A stretch of 29,280 nucleotides of DNA from Chitinophagales bacterium (GCA_020629335.1 JAHDDN010000013.1:1-29280), one strand, 5' to 3'; positions 1 to 8,310 are shown, counted from the first letter of the stretch. Numbers and translations: made by a program. The notes: generated by a model from the letters alone, not told the origin.

Positions 1-112
1 TTCAGTTCATCAGTTTACCAGTTATTCAGTTCATCAGTTTACCAGTTATTCAGTTCATCAGTTTACCAGTTATTCAGTTCATCAGTTTACCAGTTATTCA
101 GTTCATCAGTTC
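1..112. repeat. 24-bp tandem repeat (4.5 copies, cut by window start)
   Basis: Four full 24-bp units (1-24, 25-48, 49-72, 73-96) are identical, and a partial fifth decays after position 110. Each unit is itself three 8-mers of the form CAGTTnnn (CAGTTCAT, CAGTTTAC, CAGTTATT), so the array probably grew from an 8-bp motif. There are no spacers, so this is not CRISPR. The array may continue to the left of the window. It is followed directly by family A repeat sequence. Confidence 0.9.
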
Positions 113-138
113 ATATTTTCATAATTCATAGTTAATTC

Positions 139-242
139 GGGGCTTCCCGCTGCGCTTTGTATGGGCGAAGTGCGTAGCACAAGCCAACATATTTATCATT
201 CATCATTATGCATTACTCATTGCAAGCGAAGCGCAGCGATTT
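139..242 (+). repeat. Truncated 5' part of a family A structured repeat
   Basis: The segment opens with GGGGCTTCCC, the 5' signature of family A, and continues into a small hairpin region and the TTCATCATT/GCATT-rich filler seen in the full copies at 243-471, 13127-13356 and 25838-26064. It lacks the GGTCGGGCTGTCCG core and the 3' half, and is followed immediately by a complete copy. It is either a 5' fragment interrupted by the next copy or a partial tandem duplication. Confidence 0.65.
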
Positions 243-471
243 GGGGCTTCCCGTGCGTATCGTACACGCAAATACATAGCACGAGCCATTCATAGTTCAT
301 CATTACACATTATGCATTCGCCGAAGGCGCACGGTCGGGCTGTCCGTTCTTATGTGCCTATGTGTCTGCTACTTCACTAAGGCTCTCTTGTCTGCCCTTC
401 GGGCCAGCCTGCGTGAGCCTAAGTTTCGTAAGCAGCCCCATAACGCCACATACCACTCCCATCCCTAAGCC
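243..471 (+). repeat. Family A structured dispersed repeat, copy A1
   Basis: The copy opens with GGGGCTTCCC and ends with ATCCCTAAGCC. The ends pair (GGCTT 245-249 with AAGCC 467-471). A second stem pairs CCGTGCG (251-257) with CGCACGG (328-334); copies A3 and A5 have CCATGCG with CGCATGG here, so both sides changed together. Downstream are the near-conserved core TCGGGCTGTCCG, a GCCC-TTC-GGGC hairpin and a CATACCACTCCCATCCC tail. No believable gene is present. The copy lies upstream of the exported protein at 716. Confidence 0.85.
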
Positions 472-715
472 ATTTTTATAGCTAAAATCTATTAAGTATA
501 AGATTTTCATAGAGTTAAAAAACGGAGATTATTCTTATGTTAAGATTTTATAAATAAAATTTATTAAAAAGTTAGTAATTATTATGTTTTATGCGTATTT
601 TTAAGTTAAAATTATTTTTAATACATCTTTTAAAGAATTATAAGTTTTTACCTTAATGTTTGATATCTAACTAGAACCAACATTATTTTTCAAACACAAA
701 CAAACACATTGCTTT
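472..715 (+). other. AT-rich leader upstream of the 716 gene
   Basis: About 240 bases of very AT-rich DNA lie between repeat A1 and the start codon at 716. I see no gene. A near match to the Bacteroidota -7 element (TAATGTTTG, one base too long between TA and TTTG) lies around 654-662, roughly 55 bases before the ATG. The promoter of the 716 gene is presumably here, but I cannot place it firmly. Confidence 0.35.
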
Positions 716-3700
716 ATGAGAAAACACGTACTTTTAATTATCCTTAGTTGCTTCTGCCTCCTAAGTTATGGCCAATCTGGTACCATGACAGGCACGGGCG
801 GCGATATTCCAGGTGGAGGGGCCACCTCGGGTGCAACACCCACATCTACTATTGACCCCAATTCATTTACCTGTGCAGATGGTACCGTTTTTTGTGCCTC
901 AGCAGCTAGCTTAATAGTCGGCACAGATGTAGATATTACATCTGTAACGATTACTCAAATCGAACATACTTGGGGATCCGACTTAGACTTCACCTTAACA
1001 GCGGGTGCAAATGCACCCTGTGATTTGAGTTTAGGCAATGGTGGCTCTGGTGGTCTAGATGTAGTAACAGACTTGGTCTTTTCAGATACAGCCACTAGTC
1101 CCGCTACGACTTTCGATACCACACAACCTATGACACCAGAAGGCTGTACCTTGGCAGCCTTATTTGCAGGAGTTGATCTATGTGCTGATGCGATAGCTTT
1201 AGACATCTTTGATAATGCAGGTGGTGATTCAGGATCTTATGCTGGATGGGAAATCGCTTTTGATTTCTTAGATCCAGCTGCCTTTGATGCGGTATGTGCA
1301 CCGCCACCGCCAGTTGCTGCATCAGGTGATATGACGGCTTGTGCAGGAGGCGATATTCCAGGTGGTGGTGCCACCTCTGGGGCAACACCAACTTGCACAC
1401 TTGATCCTAACTCTTTTACCTGTGCAGATGGTACCGTTTTTTGTGCCTCGGCAACTAGCTTGATTGTCGGTACAGATGTAGATATTACGTCTGTAACGAT
1501 TACTCAAATCGAACATACTTGGGGATCCGACTTAGACTTCACCTTAACAGCGGGTGCAAATGCACCCTGTGATTTGAGTTTAGGCAATGGTGGCTCTGGT
1601 GGTCTAGATGTAGTAACAGACTTGGTCTTTTCAGATACAGCCACTAGTCCCGCTACGACTTTCGATACCACACAACCTATGACACCAGAAGGCTGTACCT
1701 TGGCAGCCTTATTTGCAGGAGTTGATCTATGTGCTGATGCGATAGCTTTAGACATCTTTGATAATGCAGGTGGTGATTCAGGATCTTATGCTGGATGGGG
1801 ACTTAGCTTTGATTTTATTGATCCAGCTGCCTATGATGCCGTTTGTAATCCAGTTATCAGCGATTGTGATCCTACTGTTGTTGGCCTTGAAATTTGTCAA
1901 GGAGATGATGCTAGTGCTGGTATTACCGCCGATTGTGGGGGAGATATAGTCGATCCAGTATTTACTGCAAGTCCAGCTGGAGGCGGTGATGGAACAGCCA
2001 CTTTTGATGGTACTTCTTGGACCTTAGTATCTTCAGATAATGGAACTGCAGATGATACAGAAATCTGTTTTACAGCGGCTGAAGATTTGTCCTGTGGCTT
2101 CGATTGGAATTATAATACAATAGACTCAGATGCGTTTTGGGATCCATTATTATATAGTGTCAATGGTGCAGAAACGACGGTTTTTGATCCTTTTGGCTTA
2201 ACTGCTGGCAGTGGCACCATCAATGTTAGTTTAGCAGCAGGCGACCAATTCTGTATCATCCAAAGATCATTTGATGGCGTCTTTGGAGCCGCTACTACTG
2301 TGACAATGGGAAGTTGTTTTACAGCTCTATTAACTTGGTATGATTCAGTTGGTGGTACTGTGCAAGGCACAGGTTCTCCACTTGACCCAACAGGCTTAAC
2401 AGCAGAAGAAGGCCCATTTGATCCTAATGTAGCAGGTACTTACACTTTCTACGCAGAATGCCAAACGGCAGATGGCTGTATTAGTGAGCCTACTCCCGTA
2501 CAAATTATCGTCAATCCAAATCCTACAGAACCAATAGCCCCACTTGGCTTAGATGTTTGTCAGGGAGATGATGTGAGTGCAGGTATTTCAGCTACTTGTG
2601 CAGTTGGAACCCTTGCTTGGTTTGATGCCGCAGATGGCACAGAACAAGGTACTGGAGCAGGCTTTGATCCAACAGGATCAACAGCCAATGAAGGGGCATT
2701 TGATGCGAATATTGCTGGTACTTATACCTACTTTGCATATTGTGTAAGTGGTCCAGGTTGTTTGAGTGAACCAATCACAGTAAGTGTATTAGTAAGACCT
2801 CAACCAGATGATCCAGTAGCAACAGGTCTAGAAGTGTGTTTGGGAGACGATACTTCTGCCGGTATTTCTGCTGAGTGTCTAGGAACTTACTCTCAATCTA
2901 TACCAGAAGCCGACTGGACAGTAAGTACTGTTGGTGATGGTAGTGCTACTTATGATCCTGCTACGGATAGTTGGACATTGGTTTCAACAAATGCTGGTGG
3001 AGGAGGAGATGTTTCTATCTGCTTTACAGCCACCGCTACTTATGATTGTTCCTTCGATTGGGATTATTCAACTGCTGATGGCTCTGCTTTTTGGGATCCA
3101 TTATTGTATAGCGTCAATGGTGCGCAAACAACGATATTTGATGCAGGGACAGTTGGAAGTGGCACCATCAATGTCAGTTTGAATTCAGGAGATGTTTTTT
3201 GTATCATTCAAAGTTCTTTTGATGGTATATTCGGCGCAGCTACTACTATTACTATGGGAGATTGTGAATTACCTCCTACCTTAAACTGGTATGATACACC
3301 TGGAGGCACTTTACAAGGCACTGGCAGCCCATTAGTATTAGCAGGTACAACAGCAGAAGAAGGTGCTTTTGATGAAACAGTACCAGGTACTTATACCTAC
3401 TATGCAGTATGTGATTTAGGCAATGGTTGCCCAAGTGATCCAGTACCAGTGGTAGTACAAATCAATGAGCCTCCAGTCATCACTTGTGGTGCATCAGGCC
3501 AACAAGGTAACTTAGGGAACTCACTTCCATTCTGGTATAATACTTATGGCATCTCTATAGAAGGAGGGACTCCTCCTTATACAGTTGATGTAGAAAAAGA
3601 AGGCTATGTAAACTGGGCACTTCAATATAATGGTACTGGAGCCGATCTTTCTATCAATTATAGCGATAATGCAGAATGGTGTGTTTCTATCACAGATGCT

Positions 3701-4333
3701 AACGGCTGTACAACTGTCGGTCAATCAGGGCAATTCAACTGCTGCAATGATGATGGTAGTGCTGGTGGTGAACCATCTATTCCTGGAGCAAATGGCGATG
3801 TCTTAGATATCGACGATGTAGCTATTAATGGCGAATCTGGTACAAATGCATCAGATGGAGCGATAGATATTACGCTTGCAGGCTGTACTGGTGGAGCAAC
3901 ATACGAATGGTCAGGTCCAAATGGATTTACTGCCGCTACAGAAGATGTAATGGGCCTTGAAGCAGGCTTATATAACGTAACTGTGACTTGTGATGGAGAA
4001 ACGACTCTTGGTTGGTATTGGGTACCATTAGATCGTAATGGCGGTAGATTAAAAGTAGGAGACAGCACTCCACTAGGAATCACGACCTATCCAAATCCAA
4101 TGATAGACAACACGACAGTAGAATTCACTGTAGAGAACAATGGTCCAGCGAGTGTTCAATTATTCTCCATTGACGGTAAGTTCATTAATGAATTATACAA
4201 TCAATACACAGAGACAGGTAATGTATATTATATTGACCTAAAAGGAGGTGAATTAAATGCAGGGACTTATATTACTGTGATTATTGATGCCGAAGGCCAA
4301 CGTGCCATGAATAGATTAGTCGTTTTGAAATAA
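716..4333 (+). CDS. T9SS-exported multidomain surface protein with duplicated P/Homo B-like domains
   Basis: The 1205-aa product starts with a signal peptide (residues 1-20). Two nearly identical ~170-residue domains follow (about 28-196 and 211-379). Their pattern (ITQIEHTWGSDLDFTL, then an FSDTA stretch, then DIFDNAGGDSGSYAGW) resembles P/Homo B (proprotein convertase P) domains, a beta-sandwich common on secreted proteins. Three Ig-like repeats begin with GLEICQGDD or variants (about 389, 611, 704); the first and third each carry an inserted ~125-residue domain. A SprB-like repeat lies around 1030-1105. The C-terminus (about 1120-1205, TTYPNP through RLVVLK) is a T9SS type A sorting domain, which directs export and surface attachment or release. 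No protease or other catalytic domain is visible. It is probably an adhesin-like or matrix protein; the exact role is unknown. A strong terminator follows. Confidence 0.93.
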   Translation: MRKHVLLIILSCFCLLSYGQSGTMTGTGGDIPGGGATSGATPTSTIDPNSFTCADGTVFCASAASLIVGTDVDITSVTITQIEHTWGSDLDFTLTAGANAPCDLSLGNGGSGGLDVVTDLVFSDTATSPATTFDTTQPMTPEGCTLAALFAGVDLCADAIALDIFDNAGGDSGSYAGWEIAFDFLDPAAFDAVCAPPPPVAASGDMTACAGGDIPGGGATSGATPTCTLDPNSFTCADGTVFCASATSLIVGTDVDITSVTITQIEHTWGSDLDFTLTAGANAPCDLSLGNGGSGGLDVVTDLVFSDTATSPATTFDTTQPMTPEGCTLAALFAGVDLCADAIALDIFDNAGGDSGSYAGWGLSFDFIDPAAYDAVCNPVISDCDPTVVGLEICQGDDASAGITADCGGDIVDPVFTASPAGGGDGTATFDGTSWTLVSSDNGTADDTEICFTAAEDLSCGFDWNYNTIDSDAFWDPLLYSVNGAETTVFDPFGLTAGSGTINVSLAAGDQFCIIQRSFDGVFGAATTVTMGSCFTALLTWYDSVGGTVQGTGSPLDPTGLTAEEGPFDPNVAGTYTFYAECQTADGCISEPTPVQIIVNPNPTEPIAPLGLDVCQGDDVSAGISATCAVGTLAWFDAADGTEQGTGAGFDPTGSTANEGAFDANIAGTYTYFAYCVSGPGCLSEPITVSVLVRPQPDDPVATGLEVCLGDDTSAGISAECLGTYSQSIPEADWTVSTVGDGSATYDPATDSWTLVSTNAGGGGDVSICFTATATYDCSFDWDYSTADGSAFWDPLLYSVNGAQTTIFDAGTVGSGTINVSLNSGDVFCIIQSSFDGIFGAATTITMGDCELPPTLNWYDTPGGTLQGTGSPLVLAGTTAEEGAFDETVPGTYTYYAVCDLGNGCPSDPVPVVVQINEPPVITCGASGQQGNLGNSLPFWYNTYGISIEGGTPPYTVDVEKEGYVNWALQYNGTGADLSINYSDNAEWCVSITDANGCTTVGQSGQFNCCNDDGSAGGEPSIPGANGDVLDIDDVAINGESGTNASDGAIDITLAGCTGGATYEWSGPNGFTAATEDVMGLEAGLYNVTVTCDGETTLGWYWVPLDRNGGRLKVGDSTPLGITTYPNPMIDNTTVEFTVENNGPASVQLFSIDGKFINELYNQYTETGNVYYIDLKGGELNAGTYITVIIDAEGQRAMNRLVVLK
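797..1850 (+). repeat. 549-bp in-frame tandem duplication inside the 716 gene
   Basis: Sequence from about 797 recurs at +549 (from about 1346). The stretch 941-1250 is identical base for base to 1490-1799 (310 bp); outside it the copies differ at scattered sites. The period equals 183 codons, so the reading frame is kept. The identity, including silent positions, points to recent duplication or gene conversion. Confidence 0.95.
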
Positions 4334-4402
4334 TATCGTTTTTTAGTTTTAGTAATGATGAAAGTGCTATCAAGTAATCATTACTTAGTTTAGAATGAAT
4401 GG

Positions 4403-4439
4403 GGGCGTGCAATATCAATTAATTGCACGCCCTTTTTTT
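4403..4439 (+). terminator. Rho-independent terminator of the 716 gene
   Basis: A perfect 11-bp stem (GGGCGTGCAAT 4403-4413 with ATTGCACGCCC 4422-4432), an 8-nt loop and seven T residues follow the stop of the 716 gene by about 70 bases. The complementary strand lacks a T-run, so it serves the + strand gene only. Confidence 0.93.
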
Positions 4440-4459
4440 GAATTGTTAGATTTGTTTGC

Positions 4460-6007
4460 TTATACATGAATGAGTGGTTGTTCATATTTGTCAAATGCAG
4501 CTAATAAAGACATTTGTTCAGCTTTACTAATTAACCAGTATTCAAATAATTCTACGAAATGAATATTGGGCTTAATAGATTGATCAAAATTTTGTATAGA
4601 AATTAATGCTTTATTACAGGTAGATGCCAAGTCTTCATTGATTGGATTTTGCGTAAGTTTTCTAGCTACTTGAGTAAGGGCTAAATAATAATCATTATCA
4701 AATTCGTCTCTTCTTTTTAAATAATATAGCGCATCAAATTGAGAGCTTAATAAGCCAAATTCTTCGCTTTCAAATAAACATAAGCAATAAAATAGCTTAC
4801 TAAAAAAATGAGATACCTTAAACTGATTCATGGTGAATTCTGTGACATAAGTATCATAGCTACTAATATAATTATCATACTTTCCTAAAGCAAAGGAAAG
4901 GTGCATATAGAGTTTGTAAAACCTATTTTTAGTGTACTCGTCAGTTGAGCTAAAATACTTTTCTAATTTAGAAAATTCATTTGATTGAATAAAATCATAG
5001 GCAGCAGTATATTGTTGTGCATATACGTGGTGGTGTAAAGTAATACTTAATTTAAGCTTAGTGAATAGATTGCTAATTGGTGGGCTGAACTGCTCGCTGA
5101 AACGCTTAGGTAATTGCTTAAAATCGGCTAACTTGGCACTCGCTTTTTCAATTTTCTTCTGTTTTGATAAAATCGTAATATAATCACTAAAATCAATGAT
5201 ATAATTGTCTAATTGTACCTCTAATTGTGAAGGATTTTCTTCGTACAATTGAAATATTAATTCATAGTAATGAATGCATTGATCGAATTCTTTTAAGGCT
5301 TCGTGGTAAATTACTTTTGTAGCATATAAATAGGACTTACTGTCAAAGCTTATCGCTAAAGATTCGTCTTTGAAAAAAGGGTCATTCTCTATAGACTTTA
5401 ATGATTCTTTGGCTTGTTCTACATCTCTTAATTGTCCAGTGAGCAGTTTTTGACATATTTCTTTATATAGCAAATCACTATTCATGTGAGCTATTGAAAT
5501 CTTTGAAGCCTTACGGATGTTAATTAGTGTTTCATTATAAAGATCGTAATCTACATTCTGTTCCTTGATTAGTATATTCAATCTTGCTAGATAAAATTTA
5601 TGAATATAGCTAACCAAATTGTGTTTGACACTAACTTCTAAAGCTTTACTTGTGATTTTTAAGGCGAGTTTATACTGCTTTTTATTTGTCAAGATAAAAA
5701 GTTGCCCCCAATAGTTGTCAAGCGTCAAGAGAACGTGATTGTTGCGGTGATGTACACCGAGAAAATCAACGATTTGATTGATTAACTGATGTTTAACATA
5801 GTTGTAGTTTTTAGCAATTTTTGACTTCTGAATGCTAAGCTGAATTTGAGTCTCATCAAATTCCTTATGCTTTTTTATAATGTCAAAAAGGATCTCTATA
5901 TTGCTTTTTGTTTTCCTTTTGGATTTATTAAGAAATATTTTGAAATATCGTTGCTCTGTAGCATCTAAAGATGCTACAAGTTGGTATAATTCTTCGTGAG
6001 TATTCAT
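4460..6007 (-). CDS. Helical-repeat (TPR-like) protein of unknown function
   Basis: The 515-aa product has no signal peptide or membrane segment and is predicted by eye to be almost wholly helical, rich in K, Y, F and L as in tetratricopeptide-like arrays. The N-terminus (ELYQLVASLDATEQRYFKIF followed by a K/R-rich turn) resembles a recurring opening of uncharacterised Bacteroidota proteins that I know only as hypothetical. No catalytic motif stands out. It is probably a cytoplasmic scaffold or regulator, but that is inference. The gene is convergent with the 716 gene and transcribed alone. The ATG at 6007 is the first in the frame and the protein reads as complete. Confidence 0.87.
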   Translation of the reverse strand: MNTHEELYQLVASLDATEQRYFKIFLNKSKRKTKSNIEILFDIIKKHKEFDETQIQLSIQKSKIAKNYNYVKHQLINQIVDFLGVHHRNNHVLLTLDNYWGQLFILTNKKQYKLALKITSKALEVSVKHNLVSYIHKFYLARLNILIKEQNVDYDLYNETLINIRKASKISIAHMNSDLLYKEICQKLLTGQLRDVEQAKESLKSIENDPFFKDESLAISFDSKSYLYATKVIYHEALKEFDQCIHYYELIFQLYEENPSQLEVQLDNYIIDFSDYITILSKQKKIEKASAKLADFKQLPKRFSEQFSPPISNLFTKLKLSITLHHHVYAQQYTAAYDFIQSNEFSKLEKYFSSTDEYTKNRFYKLYMHLSFALGKYDNYISSYDTYVTEFTMNQFKVSHFFSKLFYCLCLFESEEFGLLSSQFDALYYLKRRDEFDNDYYLALTQVARKLTQNPINEDLASTCNKALISIQNFDQSIKPNIHFVELFEYWLISKAEQMSLLAAFDKYEQPLIHV

Positions 6008-6334
6008 TAGTTACGGTTTAGCTTTTTTAGTGTAAGGGGCAAATGATCTATTGGAAAATAAGTACTGTAATAAGTTATATGTTATGCGAATACATGCTTG
6101 ATAAATTAATATTGCATAAGGTACAAGTATTAAACACTCAAAAATAAGCAAAACATTCTCAAAAAAACGAATGAAAAGCAACAACATTTACAAGAAGAAA
6201 ATTCTTTAAAAAACAAATGATTAAAAAATTCATGTAATAGTGTTTGTAATGGGTTTGAAGCTGTGATTTTGCAAAAATGGTCTTTGAAACCCAAATTTTA
6301 TGGGAAAATTTACATGAAATTTATTTGATATAAA
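6008..6334. other. AT-rich gap upstream of the 4460-6007 gene
   Basis: About 330 bases hold no gene on either strand. For the minus-strand gene starting at 6007, one TAnnTTTG match (TATTTTTG, complement of 6139-6146) lies about 130 bases upstream of the ATG. In DNA this AT-rich such matches occur by chance, so the promoter assignment is weak. Confidence 0.3.
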
Positions 6335-6350
6335 GCCTTTTCGAAAAGGC
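6335..6350. other. Perfect 16-bp palindrome beside the rplT terminator
   Basis: GCCTTTTCGAAAAGGC is a perfect palindrome, with an A-run beginning right after it on the + strand. It could be a second terminator hairpin for rplT or a protein-binding site; nothing in the sequence decides between these. Confidence 0.4.
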
Positions 6351-6357
6351 AAAAAAA

Positions 6358-6385
6358 AAGCCCCACATAAAATGTGGAGCTTTTT
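6358..6385 (-). terminator. Terminator of rpmI-rplT
   Basis: Read on the minus strand, a GCTCCACAT / ATGTGGGGC stem (one mismatch) with a 3-nt loop is followed by a run of nine T. It begins about 20 bases after the rplT stop codon. The + strand side also has five T, so some bidirectional activity is possible. Confidence 0.88.
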
Positions 6386-6406
6386 AGTTCGAAAGAATTG
6401 TTATTT

Positions 6407-7282
6407 TTATTCAACGATTTTACCGCCGTCTAACTCATCTTGCCATTTCTCTAACTCTTCCCATTTGCCTGCGGCAGCCATTTCAGCTTGCTTAGGCCAA
6501 GTTGTCGGATCATGCATTGTATATCTACTACCAGCTTCTTCTAAAACCTGCTTGATACGATCTACTTCTGTAATAGCTAATTGAGAGAAGGTGAAAATCC
6601 CAGCATTATTTAATAATTCTGCGATTTTAGGACCAATACCTTCTACCTTCTTTAAATCATCAGCAATGCTTGAGAATAAAGAACTTGTTTCAGTTGTTTC
6701 TTCTGTACTTTCTGCATTTAATGAGTTACTTACATCAGCAGTTGTTTCTTCTACCACAGGAGTGGCAACTTCTTCAACTACTTCTTCTACCACAGGAGCG
6801 GCAACTTCTTCAACTATTTCCTCTACCACTGGTGGTGCAGAGACAATAGTTGCAGCAGGAGCTACAGCTGCATCAGAGAAAACTGCTTTGAAAGCAGGTT
6901 CGATTGTTTTTTTCTCGTTATTAGGTTTTGGAACAGAACCTCTAACTTCATTAACGATGCTTTTGAATGCTTCAGGGTGATTCATCGCTAAGTCTGCTAA
7001 GACTTTTCTGTTTAAATCAATTCCTTTAGCCTTCATTGCGCCCATGAATTGAGAGTAAGATAAACCCTCTAAACGAGCAGCGGCATTAATTCTCGTAATC
7101 CAAAGTCTTCTGAAATTACGTTTTTTGGTCTTTCTATCACGGTATGCGTATACAAGACCTTTTTCGACTGCATTCTTCGCAACTGTCCAGACGTTTTTTC
7201 TTCTACCAAAGTAACCTTTGGCAAGTTTCATCATCTTTTTACGACGTGTACGTGAAGCAACACTGTTTACCGAACGTGGCAT
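6407..7282 (-). CDS. rplT: 50S ribosomal protein L20 fused to a helix-hairpin-helix domain
   Basis: Residues 1-118 are a complete, canonical L20 ([11 protein letters not shown] start, then [25 protein letters not shown] and RKVLADLA), a primary 23S rRNA-binding protein needed for 50S assembly. L20 is normally about 115-120 residues; this product has 291. The rest is an acidic linker (about 119-205) with repeated [11 protein letters not shown] units, then about 207-287 a helix-hairpin-helix domain ([17 protein letters not shown], then [20 protein letters not shown]). The same kind of HhH tail is known to me on other Bacteroidota proteins, including L21, but I do not recall it as usual on L20. 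The frame is continuous with no sign of a frameshift. The gene lies 170 bases downstream of rpmI and ends at a clear terminator. Confidence 0.96.
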   Translation of the reverse strand: MPRSVNSVASRTRRKKMMKLAKGYFGRRKNVWTVAKNAVEKGLVYAYRDRKTKKRNFRRLWITRINAAARLEGLSYSQFMGAMKAKGIDLNRKVLADLAMNHPEAFKSIVNEVRGSVPKPNNEKKTIEPAFKAVFSDAAVAPAATIVSAPPVVEEIVEEVAAPVVEEVVEEVATPVVEETTADVSNSLNAESTEETTETSSLFSSIADDLKKVEGIGPKIAELLNNAGIFTFSQLAITEVDRIKQVLEEAGSRYTMHDPTTWPKQAEMAAAGKWEELEKWQDELDGGKIVE

Positions 7283-7365
7283 GACAATTATTTTTAGTGA
7301 TTATTAATAAGTATAAGATGCATGAATCTAACTTGATTTGTTAAGAAGACATACAAATAGCGAGC

Positions 7366-7406
7366 GGTTTTGAAAACCACTATTGTGCTTAAATCTCAAT
7401 TTAAGC
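7366..7406 (-). promoter_or_regulatory. Pair of hairpins between rpmI and rplT
   Basis: The 170-base spacer between rpmI and rplT holds two hairpins: GGTTTT-G-AAAACC (7366-7378) and a perfect 8-bp stem GCTTAAAT/ATTTAAGC with a 4-nt loop (7387-7406). L20 is known to control its own operon in other phyla by binding mRNA that mimics its rRNA site. These hairpins could be such a control site or an mRNA-processing signal; this is inference from position only. Confidence 0.35.
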
Positions 7407-7452
7407 GGCACTAAAAAAACAATAAATTAAACTGGAAATTAAAAATGCTTTA

Positions 7453-7647
7453 TTAAAGGTTAAGCATTTTCTTTAAACGTGGTAAGTCGCAATCACGTAC
7501 TACTCCTGGCTGGTTAAGATGTCTCTTACGTTTCTTAGATTTCTTCGTAAGAATGTGACTCTTGTATGCAGAACGTCTCTTCAATTTACCACTACCTGTT
7601 AATTTAAATCGCTTTTTAGCTCCTGAATGTGTTTTTGCCTTTGGCAT
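7453..7647 (-). CDS. rpmI: 50S ribosomal protein L35
   Basis: The 64-aa product is a complete L35: [18 protein letters not shown] at the N-terminus, a K/R-rich middle ([15 protein letters not shown]) and [14 protein letters not shown] at the end. It is a small basic protein of the large ribosomal subunit. The length matches the family (about 64-66). It is followed by rplT in the usual order, but infC, often just upstream, is absent: the next 660 bases carry no gene and then a gene in the other direction begins. Confidence 0.98.
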   Translation of the reverse strand: MPKAKTHSGAKKRFKLTGSGKLKRRSAYKSHILTKKSKKRKRHLNQPGVVRDCDLPRLKKMLNL

Positions 7648-7670
7648 CTGATATAAATTTAATTAGAATT

Positions 7671-7697
7671 TAGCCTTTTTTCACGTAGAAAAGGAGG
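7671..7697 (-). promoter_or_regulatory. Possible leader hairpin upstream of rpmI
   Basis: On the minus strand a CCTTTT / AAAAGG stem surrounds a short loop about 25 bases before the rpmI start. It may belong to the 5' leader of the ribosomal operon. Support is limited to the position and the short stem. Confidence 0.25.
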
Positions 7698-7881
7698 CCG
7701 ATAGTGTACAATTCTAATGATTAAAATAAATTCTCTGGAAATAGTAAATGAATAATTGACTATTCCTTATTCAAGAATTAGTGCGCAAAGATAAGTTTAT
7801 TTTTCGGTATGTCATACTAAAATTAGGAGTTTTTTGCGTTTAATAAGTAATTAATCTTTTTTATGGCGTCTTTAGTTTTTT
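7698..7881. other. Gene-free spacer upstream of rpmI
   Basis: This AT-rich stretch lies between the rpmI leader and repeat A2. No open frame, RNA gene or clear hairpin was seen. The promoter of rpmI-rplT should be here or just inside 7648-7700. Confidence 0.3.
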
Positions 7882-8098
7882 GCGCAAGGGATGGGAGTGG
7901 TATGTGGCGGCCATGTGCTGACTTACGGAACTTAGTGATGCGCAGGCTCCAATAAGAGACAAGCAGCACTTAGTGAAGTAGGAAGTACATAGCCACATAA
8001 TAGCGGACAGCCCGACCCTTCCTAATATTTTCATGCGAGGGTGGACACATAGATTAGCCCCCTACTGGCGCATGAAAATATTAGGAAGGGATGCGCCC
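7882..8098 (-). repeat. Family A structured dispersed repeat, copy A2
   Basis: Reverse-orientation copy between the divergent rpmI and 8311 genes. The closing stem is GCGCA (7882-7886) with TGCGC (8092-8096), different in sequence from the GGCTT/AAGCC of copies A1, A4 and A5 but still paired. The second stem is a perfect 22-bp inverted repeat (8016-8037 with 8069-8090). A conserved inner stem pairs TATGTGGC (7901-7908) with GCCACATA (7992-7999). The AGCCCGACC core and the GTGGTATGTGGCG end are as in the other copies. No gene is present. Confidence 0.88.
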
Positions 8099-8197
8099 AA
8101 ATAAGCCCATATAATAGGCTTTTTAAGTGCTACCTTTTTTTTTGAGTTTACAAAGTGTATGCCTGTTTAAATGGCAAAAACTGATTCTGATTGCAAA

Positions 8198-8264
8198 GAA
8201 AGTGACATAATAGTCAAATTGCACCTTGAATGATAGGATTAATTACTATTTTGATGTCACTTTC
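8198..8264. repeat. Inverted repeat upstream of the 8311 gene
   Basis: GAAAGTGACAT (8198-8208) and ATGTCACTTTC (8254-8264) form a perfect 11-bp inverted repeat separated by 45 bases, ending about 46 bases before the start codon at 8311. It may be a regulator site or an mRNA leader stem; no homologue was recognised. The preceding 8099-8197 holds only a weak AAGCC/GGCTT hairpin followed by T residues (8103-8125). Confidence 0.5.
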
Positions 8265-8310
8265 ATCATTACTATGAATGCCAAAGTAATAATTCAAACT
8301 AACCGTTAAG

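Noticed and set aside
1..112. Possible CRISPR array
   Set aside because: Units are directly adjacent with no spacers, and no cas genes are present.
716..4333. Secreted subtilisin-like protease (because of P/Homo B-like domains)
   Set aside because: No catalytic Asp/His/Ser protease domain is present; only accessory beta domains and the sorting domain are seen.
6591..6980. 129-codon plus-strand frame inside rplT
   Set aside because: Shadow of the repetitive acidic linker of L20 read on the opposite strand.
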